Part shown: one piece after another, positions 46,833 to 52,979 of the stretch
How positions within the stretch are numbered: position 1 is the stretch's first letter
Layout: each line of letters begins with the position of its first letter
From: Phlegmacium glaucopus
Lineage: Eukaryota > Basidiomycota > Agaricomycetes > Agaricales > Cortinariaceae
DNA: 52,979 bases
Direction of reading: 5' to 3'
Assembly: GCA_015039465.1 (NCBI GenBank)
Contig: MU130624.1
Location: 118,933-171,911 of the forward strand
Translations under genes and position numbers: made by a program
Notes under the pieces: generated by a model
Told to the model about the DNA's origin: nothing
The model's input: only the letters and a program-made list of their open reading frames with translations
The model's database searches: none

Positions 46833-48394
46833 GAGGTCGGGTCTGGTACTTGACTCTTATCAACTCCGTACCCTTCTAAGTAGACTATCTCTCACAGTTT
46901 CGAAACTTTACCAGTCTGGGGGTGTTCTTTTACTTGTAAGTTGTAGTCACCTCCAACGATATATCTTAAATTAAGTGGTTATACGTCAATATGAGTCCTT
47001 ACAATGAGTGGACCTTATCTGTTCTTCAGCTCGCGGTAGCATCGATTACCCACTGACCGACGGACGTAAGGACTGGTTATCCGTTAACCCAGGACGTCGC
47101 ACAACTACTGTCCTGACTGTTCGGTCAGAAGCTCTCGTAGTTTTCTACACCTAAATAGAACTTCCCGTAGTTTTATAGTGGAACGTCGTCTCTTTGCGAT
47201 ACCTGGTGTATTTTACTTCAATAATGTTGACTCATGTATTCTTGAATTCTTAGAGAATGTAACCCAAGTGTTCGAGACGAGAGGAGCCGGTGACGACCGT
47301 TACCCCAGCCAAAAAACATTAAAATACAGGTTTGGAACGTACGATTACGAAGCCGTAGACACTAGGTAACGACTCCGGTAAAACGTGTCCATTTCATTGA
47401 CCAAAATATGACACCTACATTTTGATATCACCTCATCTATATATAATCTAACGTTTGTAATCGTTTCATTATGTTTCATCAGTGAGTAACGTTACGTCAT
47501 GTCTTAACTGAGTAGGTACTCCCTCATCATGAACAATTCGTAATTCTTAGGAACGTTTCGGCGTACGGTTTGTTGTTCTCCCTCTCATGGTAATAGTTAC
47601 CATAGGAGTTCGCGTCAACACTATTATAGTTTTTATCCCTCCTGAAATGTGAGGGGGTGTAACAGGCCGACCTTAAGGCGGCCTAACTGGCCTCAGACCA
47701 GTCTCAGGTCACTCTCAGGCCACCTTCAGGCCACCTTCAGACCGTCTTCATACCACCTTCATGTTTTGTACGGACATAGGGGAGGATTGGATTCTTACAC
47801 GATGTCGTGTCTGTCTTTTATAGGGGTAGGGATTTATAATTAGGATTCGGGATTCTGATTCGGGATTTAGATTTATATTGGGATTCGGATTGGAGATTTA
47901 GATTTTTATTGGGATTTAAGGTAGTTTTCAGGCCACCTTCAGGCCACCTTCAGGTGGTCTGACACTGGTCTATATGTCAGGTCCGTAAAAAGATGAAAGT
48001 GACCTGAGAGTGGCCTGAAAATGGTCTTAAAATGATCTCAGACGGCCTGAAGACGACCTGAAAACCGTCAGGCCGCCTCAGACCAACCTGTTGCACCCCC
48101 TGACATTTCATGTGTTTTATCCCTAGTGAACTACCTATTCACCTTAAAATAAGGAGTTTTAGAGTAAACAACGTTTTCCTTCTAGAATATTGTTATATTC
48201 ATCAATACATGAGTGTTTTTTTGTTTTGGGTGGAGTTCTTCTCCCCTCTCCAGGCGTTCTTCGAAGGTAAGGAGGTCTCTTTCGACCTTTGCGAAGTTTA
48301 CTTGTGGTGTAAGACCGAATAATATAAGACGGAACTACTGTTCCTAGAAGTCGCGACCCCGTTCGAGTTCAGGTACAACCTAGTCGAGACTCCA
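46833..48394. other. Second polarity-reversed segment (reversed, not complemented)
   Basis: As written this stretch neither codes nor matches its relatives. Read right to left without complementing, it joins both flanks of the hAT gene: TSELIQHGLELAP follows CDVSTQW at the left, and STILSSWS precedes KVGAIPKD at the right. It also contains an AGTCCGG-type element that then matches 39168, 42389 and 50383 base for base over long stretches, including the core. Its 8-bp TSD also appears. A simple in-place string reversal restores everything. Confidence 0.95.
47639..48114. mobile_element. AGTCCGG-type element inside the reversed segment
   Basis: Read in reverse it begins GTGTACTTTACAGTCCCCCA, shows the AGTCCGG arrays and telomere-like core, and ends GGGGGAGTGTAAAGTCCTC. 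Direct repeats that read CCTATTTT in reverse flank it (written TTTTATCC at ~47631-47638 and 48115-48122). It is inserted into an exon of the hAT gene, within the codons for IHQVIPIF. Borders are accurate to a base or two. Confidence 0.85.
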
Positions 48395-48573
48395 TCCCAA
48401 GGTGGGTGCTATTCCAAAGGATATTATTCTTCAGCTATTCAAAGACAAGTCCAAACAGCCTAAGAAGAAGCAGAAAGTAGCTGACACAGATGACTCAGAT
48501 GTGTACATTGTTGATTAGCACATTTTTTTGTAAAACATATGAAATTTATTACTTCTTGACTGTTACCTCATCA

Positions 48574-49578
48574 CAGTAATTTACAGTCCCCCAGGGATTC
48601 CGAGGAGTCCGAGGAGTCCGAGCAAATTCTGAGTGGAGTCCGAGGAGTCCAAGCAGATTCCGAGCAGAGTCCGAGGAGTCCGAGCATATTCTGAGTGGAT
48701 CCAAGCAAATAAGACACAAATTGGCAGGGAAAATACTTCTGTTAAGGTTTGGTTAAGGTTTTGTTAAGGTTTTGTTAGGGTTTTGTTAAGGTTTTTTAAA
48801 GGTTTTGTTAAGGTTTTTGTTAAGGTCAGGGAGGTATATAGTTTGTTAAGGTTTTGTTAATCTGCCACATCCATAAATCCTTATGTTTGTGTCTGTCCCA
48901 TCGATTTGTTGCCATGCACTGTGGTTGTGGTGCAGGTTGAACTTCAACCTGTTGTCCAACCTGCCCGTAGAATGATCTTCTACATCATCCACGAGGTTCT
49001 TCCACCTTTTTTTTTTTTGTTTTTTTGACCTTTTTGAGTGGAGGGTTTCCTCTTCGCTTTCCCTTGCTTGGTAGGCTTGATCTTTCCTTCAGCAATAGCG
49101 GTCTGTCTCCTAGTGGTTGGGCATTGTCGTATAGGTATTGTTTTTGAACCTATGGGCGTGACACTTTCAGCAAGGGGAATTGAACCTGTCCCACTTGCAG
49201 CTGATGGGATACTCTGGAACTGACTTGATGATTGTTGGGGAGGTGCAAATTCCCTAGATATAGAATGGGGCAATTGTCATTGTTCCCAAGGAGCGGGAGG
49301 AGAATGCGGCTGAGTGTACATGGCCATTTAAGGTTTTTTTAAGGTTTTGTTAGGGTTTTGATAAGGTTGGGGAGGTATATAGGTTCCAGTCTGAGCGAGT
49401 CCGAGTGAGTCTGAGCAGTCCAAGTGGAGTCCAAGTGAGTCCAAGCAGTCCAAGTGGATTCCGAGCAAATTCTGCTTGGAATACACTCAAATACACTCAA
49501 AAAGTGCTTGGACTCGCTTGGACTCTGCTCGGATCCGCTCGGACTCTGTCGGATTCCCTGGGGGAGTGTAAAGACCTC
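48574..49578. mobile_element. GAGTCCGAG-type element, 1005 bp, TSD CCTCATCA
   Basis: Flanked by the direct repeat CCTCATCA (48566-48573 and 49579-49586). Termini: CAGTAATTTACAGTCCCCCA and, inverted, GAGGTCTTTACACTCCCCCA, both continuing GGGAATCCGA-like. Inside each end are GAGTCCGAG/GAGTCCAAG arrays, then TTTTGTTAAGG/TTAGGG telomere-like units (48741-48860 and 49329-49370). Unlike the other copies it carries ~450 bp of unique interior (48870-49320). It lies just downstream of the hAT stop codon. Confidence 0.85.
48980..49273 (-). other. ORF inside the GAGTCCGAG-type element (97 aa), uncertain
   Basis: A minus-strand ORF with a Ser/Gln/Pro-rich first half and a very basic second half (KPTKQGKAKRKPSTQKG and KNKKKKGG, partly from a homopolymer-like tract). 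No domain is recognised. It could be a captured gene fragment with a nuclear-localisation-like basic patch, or chance. Confidence 0.3.
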
Positions 49579-49586
49579 CCTCATCA

Positions 49587-50382
49587 GGAAAAATGATTTT
49601 GGCCCTAGGTAGCCTTGGGTAATTTGTTAGTATCACATCACTCAGGACACCCCAGGACATCCTAGAGCAGCAGCACAGGTAAAATTTGAGTGTTACACAC
49701 TTATCCAAGGACACCTCAGGACAACCTAGGACAGCATAGATAAAGCTTTGACTGTCACCCATTTTCTCAGGACACCTTTAGTGTATCCTGGTGCATTGAC
49801 CATCTGGATTAAATCACATCAGGAGGCCCTGGGAGTCCCTTAGAATTTATGAATTTTGCTAGAAAATCTTTAACCGCCACGTCCAGGAAAGTATTTTGCA
49901 GTTTTCTCAATAAGGAGCTGCTATTAATAATATTTAAACATATTCAGGGCTCCTAAAACAATTCTCTACCATCTTTAAAAAATTTCCTTTTTTGGAATTT
50001 ATGTAATCTACCCTGACCCAGCACCATATGCTTGAAATCATGCTTATCTGTGATCATGTGACCAATGATCTGTGCACCATCCAAAAGATATATAAACCAC
50101 CCACAATTTTGTTTTCTTATTTCCTACTTCCCCAGTATTATACTAGTATATTTATCTATCACTATTTTATTATTAATATTATTATTATTATTCTGTTGTG
50201 TGAGACCACTCAAATATCTGGTTTATATATGTTTTCTAGCATCAGATCCAAAGGGACTAAGGCTGCCTCAGGATGCTCTCAGGTTGCCTCAGGATGCTCT
50301 CAGGTTGCCTCAGGATGCTCTCAGGTTGCCTCAGGTTGCCCCAGGACAGCCTAAGACTTTTCATACATAGGTAACTTGCACC
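49587..50382. other. CAGGACA/CTCAGG-rich sequence
   Basis: Dispersed units such as TCAGGACACC, CCTAGGACAGC and AGGACATCC occur at 49630-49800, and AT-rich sequence at 49900-50220. There is no supportable gene. A separate tandem array lies at 50263-50338. Confidence 0.4.
50263..50338. repeat. 21-bp tandem repeat
   Basis: About three and a half copies of TGCCTCAGGATGCTCTCAGG(T). The units are almost identical and share the CTCAGG/CAGGA motif with the scattered units to the left and at 50900-50945. This may be the array of yet another small element family. Confidence 0.8.
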
Positions 50383-50864
50383 GAGGACTTTACACTCCCC
50401 CACATTGTCCGGCCGGAATTCTGCCGGACTGACCGGACTCCGCCAGACTCCAGAACAGTCCGGTCAGAGTCGGTCAGAGTCCGGTCAGAGTCCGGTGGAA
50501 GTCCGGTGGAAGTACAAAACATGCCTGTATCCCCTCCTAACCTAAGAATGCGCTACCACGCGGACAGAAAATATCCCCATCCCTAAATATTAATCCTAAG
50601 CCCTAAATCTAAATATAACCCTAAGCCTAACCTCTAAATCTAAATATAACCCTAAATTCTATCAAAAGTCCGGCGGATGTCCGGCGGACTGTGACCAGAC
50701 ATACAGTCCAGGCATTTTTCTACTTTCACCGGACTCTGACCGGACTCCAACCGGACTCTCACCGGACTTTTACTGGAATTTTAGTGGAGTCCGCCGGACT
50801 TCCACTGGACTTTTGGCAGTCCGCCGGACTCCAGCCGGACAACGTGGGGGACTGTAAAGTACAC
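50383..50864. mobile_element. Complete AGTCCGG-type element, 482 bp, TSD CTTGCACC
   Basis: Flanked by the perfect 8-bp repeat CTTGCACC (50375-50382 and 50865-50872). Termini GAGGACTTTACACTCCCCCA and, inverted, GTGTACTTTACAGTCCCCCA. Same arrays and telomere-like core (50579-50656) as the 42389 copy, with fewer array units. Confidence 0.88.
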
Positions 50865-50946
50865 CTTGCACCCCAGGGCAACCTCTTGACCTGAGCGCCC
50901 TGAGCTGCCTGGGGCACCCCAGGACATTTCAGGACAGCCTAGGGCA

Positions 50947-51777
50947 GAAGTCATTTTTCATGATGTGTCCTATCTCCGGGATGTTGCTCAGGAATGGTTC
51001 AAATCTGGAATCTCCAGACTCACTGACAAACCTCTGTCTTGGCTTGAAGATTGGGATCTCTTCATAAACAAGCTCCAATCCAACTTTGGCCCTTTCAACA
51101 AATCCACCGACATAGAACACGAACTCATGACCCTCTGAATGAAGGATAGCCAATGTATCTCCGAATACTTAGTCTGGTTCAACTCTTTGGCAGTCCGCTG
51201 CTCTTGGGGCGAGTCCGCTCTGAGGTATGGGTTTTACAAAGGTTTACCTTCCTGACTCAAGGATGAAATTACCAAAGGTGATGGCAAGCATCGGACCATG
51301 GCTACGATGTGTCAAAAAGCTCAAAATGCCAATGCTCAACACTGGGAACATATGCAAGAATGTTCTTCTCAGGAACCTGCTCCACAGCAACACCAAAACC
51401 CTCCAAAGGGTCCTACTCCTTCTTCATCCTCTTCCATACCCTCTTCCAACCCTTCTTCCAGTTCCAGAAAACAGTCTTGGCCAGAGGATCAAAAGTCCGT
51501 TAAGCCTGCAGACTCCGGTAAGACTTCTTTTACTCCTCCAAAACCTAATATAGATGGCAAGCTGGACTTGCGGGGTAGACTTACCCAGCAAGAAAGGCAA
51601 CACCAGATGGATAATAACCTCTATCTTTTTTGTGGCAAGGCCGGTCATCGTGTTCCTGACTGTAACCTAGCCAAGGCAAGCTCTGCTAAAGGCTGAGCCT
51701 CTACCGTTTCTAATTCTGTTTCCAAGTCCATTCCAGCTAAGACAAAGGACTCCGGTTCGGAGAAGAAAAAGGACTAA
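50947..51777 (+). pseudogene. Ty3/gypsy-type Gag fragment with three TGA stops
   Basis: One frame runs from EVIFHDVSYLRDVAQEWF through a Gag-like helical region (WLEDWDLFINKLQSNFGP) to a Ser/Pro-rich linker and a zinc knuckle. It ends in a basic tail SEKKKD with TAA at 51775-51777. In-frame stops at 51136, 51253 and 51694 are all TGA and fall where arginine fits. The zinc knuckle LYLFCGKAGHRVPDC has lost its first cysteine (Tyr or Leu instead), so it would bind RNA poorly. No protease, reverse transcriptase or integrase follows: an array-type element begins ~25 bp downstream. An inactive retrotransposon remnant. Confidence 0.8.
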
Positions 51778-51799
51778 GCAATTCACTGGACTCAGCCAA

Positions 51800-52012
51800 T
51801 ACTTTACTCTCCCCCCATATTCCATGTGGAATCCACATGGAATGGAAATATTCCATGGATTCCATATGGAATATGTTTGGCCTCATATGGAATCCACATG
51901 GAATGGTGATGGAATCCACATGGAATCCATGGAATATTTCCATTCCATGTGGATTCCACATGATTACATGGAATCCACATGGAATCCAGGTGGAATCCAG
52001 GTGGTATACAGC
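51800..52012. mobile_element. CCATATGGAATCC-type palindromic array
   Basis: Starts ACTTTACTCTCCCCCCATATTCC, a diverged version of the shared terminus, followed by overlapping palindromes (GGAATCCACATGGAATCC, ATTCCATGGATTCC). No second terminus is seen. Same family as 41322-41560. Confidence 0.6.
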
Positions 52013-52030
52013 TAAAGCCATGCTGATTTG

Positions 52031-52355
52031 AGGTCTTTACACTCCCCCACATTGTCCGGCCGGAATTCTGGTGGATTCCTACCTATTCCGGGAGGATTCC
52101 TGGAGGATTCCTACCATTCCTGGTAGGAATACCAGGATTCCGGGAGGAATTTTCTACCAGCCAATTCCCCCTGAAATTGACATTCCTGGCTCTTCCCAGT
52201 CCAGGAGGATTCCAGGTGGATTCCTGGTACACAATGAAATTGATACCAGGATTCCCGGAATTCCTTAGGAATCCCCAACACAGAATCCACCCGGAATCCA
52301 CCTGGAATCCTGGGATCCACCCAGAATCCACCCGGAATCCTGGGAATTCCATCAA
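52031..52355. mobile_element. GGATTCCTGG-type array element, one end only
   Basis: Begins with GAGGTCTTTACACTCCCCCA and CATTGTCCGGCC, identical to the AGTCCGG-type terminus, but then switches to GGAGGATTCC/GGAATCCACC units. The far end lacks the terminus. This is one terminus joined to a different array, which suggests array replacement or recombination. Confidence 0.6.
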
Positions 52356-52979
52356 CTCTTACTTTTAAATATTATTCAAAATTAAAAGAACCATATATAA
52401 GTCAATAGTAATTTAAATGTATATAAGTTAACTGTAATTTGTATATGTGTGGTGGCAATGCCTTGCCGCCATTCGAATTCCGAATTTTGTTCAGACCGCG
52501 AGGTATGGTCACGTGACCGCACGTGACCGCACTTCTCACAAATCAACAAACATCATTTCGTCTTCTCACAACTACCACAACAACCAGGACGATAAAGGAC
52601 AACAAGACGGGTGGCGACGACGACCAACGACGACAATGACGACAATGAGCAACAACAACAACGAGGAGGGGTAACGACGAGGAGAGGTAACGACAACGAG
52701 GGGTAACGACAACGAGGGGTAACGACAACGAGGGGTAACGACGACAACGACAACGACAACGACGTAACCACCACCACCACCACCACCACCATGGCCACAA
52801 CGGCCGCAACGACGACGACGACGACCCCCCCTCACTTGGGGGGGGGTTGTTTTATTTTTATTGATATATTACAACGACAACAGCACACGGACAACGACAA
52901 CGACATGTGAACGACAACCAGCACGACGACGACGACCCCCCCTCACTGGGGGGGTTTTTATTTTTTATTTTTTATTCTA
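52356..52979. repeat. ACAACGACG microsatellite and two G/C hairpins
   Basis: From ~52560 on, CAACGA/CGACAACGACG-type microsatellites dominate, with CACGTG palindromes at ~52509-52526. Two similar units end in CCCCCCTCAC(T)TGGGGGG hairpins (52825-52847 and 52935-52953), each followed by a T-rich stretch, ~110 bp apart. ORFs across this region are compositional artefacts. The window ends inside it. Confidence 0.6.

Larger units (their letters stand above)
44116..48518 (+). pseudogene. hAT-family transposase gene, decayed and partly polarity-reversed
   Basis: Starts MSTAATQSKQKRKMSN. A BED-finger-like part (44740-44860 and 45467-45520, with FVCTKC then STSNLKCHV) contains in-frame TGA and TAG. 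Catalytic-domain exons follow: 45831-45958 (IAADGWTSPN), 46012-46088, 46149-46280 (TFTADNASNNDTL and CFAHILNLVVK), 46337-46622 and 46687-46806, ending CDVSTQW. Written 46833-48394 must be read in reverse. It then continues with TSELIQHGLELAPALKIL, LSLEEWKLLADLSPLLE and the C-terminal hATC signature LATMALDFLSIPATSTDVE. Normal sequence resumes with KVGAIPKDIILQLF and the stop at 48516-48518. hAT transposases cut and paste DNA with 8-bp target duplications, matching the small elements nearby. In-frame stops and an inserted element mean this copy is dead. Confidence 0.85.

Noticed and set aside
52543..52835. Valine- and arginine-rich ORFs at the right end
   Set aside because: Translation of a CAACGACG-type microsatellite; all frames are open for compositional reasons.
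52825..52847. Bacterial rho-independent terminator
   Set aside because: The hairpin plus T-rich tail resembles one, but the surrounding genes are clearly nuclear fungal; it more likely belongs to a repeat.

Overview
The window looks like nuclear DNA of a filamentous basidiomycete, most likely an Agaricomycete. Genes have many short GT-AG introns, and the inventory fits: a class I hydrophobin, a two-finger iron/siderophore-type GATA factor, NACHT-WD40 NLR-like proteins with nearly identical WD repeats, an eL37 ribosomal protein gene with a one-codon first exon, and a dense field of hAT, Ty3/gypsy and non-autonomous elements. I rebuilt gene models by hand from reading frames and splice signals. 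The family names are from memory, not from database searches.

Layout. 1-3071: a transposon-family gene whose larger part (376-3071) is written backwards. 3301-7890 (minus): a 1415-residue NLR-like gene. 10194-10704 (plus): a hydrophobin. 12623-16117 (minus): the GATA factor. 18.58-26.26 kb: a tandem direct duplication, each copy holding a decayed eL37 copy and a secreted beta-propeller gene (20539-21801 and 24330-25652, minus). 27855-28408 (minus): a small secreted proline-rich repeat protein. 30062-30952 (minus): the intact eL37 gene. 31793-37752 (plus): a second, 1869-residue NLR-like gene, paralogous to the first and in opposite orientation; together they form an inverted repeat with arms of about 6 kb. 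38-53 kb: nested transposons with almost no host genes.

The most striking observation is a data-integrity signal. Two segments, 376-3071 and about 46833-48394, have reversed strand polarity: their bases are reversed without being complemented. Read right to left as written, both give long, sensible coding sequence that continues the gene to their left and joins the gene to their right. The second also contains a transposon copy that matches normal copies elsewhere in the window only when read this way. Each starts directly after a pure A run (40 and 26 bases). No biological rearrangement can do this, so it is almost certainly an assembly or gap-filling error.

The most interesting biology is of three kinds. 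First, the inverted NLR pair has hypervariable ligand-face residues and a different number of WD repeats in each gene (14 and 25). Second, there is a group of small transposons that share TTTACA(C/G)TCCCCC termini and 8-bp target duplications, while their internal short-motif arrays differ and their cores resemble telomere repeats. Third, one ribosomal protein gene has shed decaying copies into a neighbouring tandem duplication.
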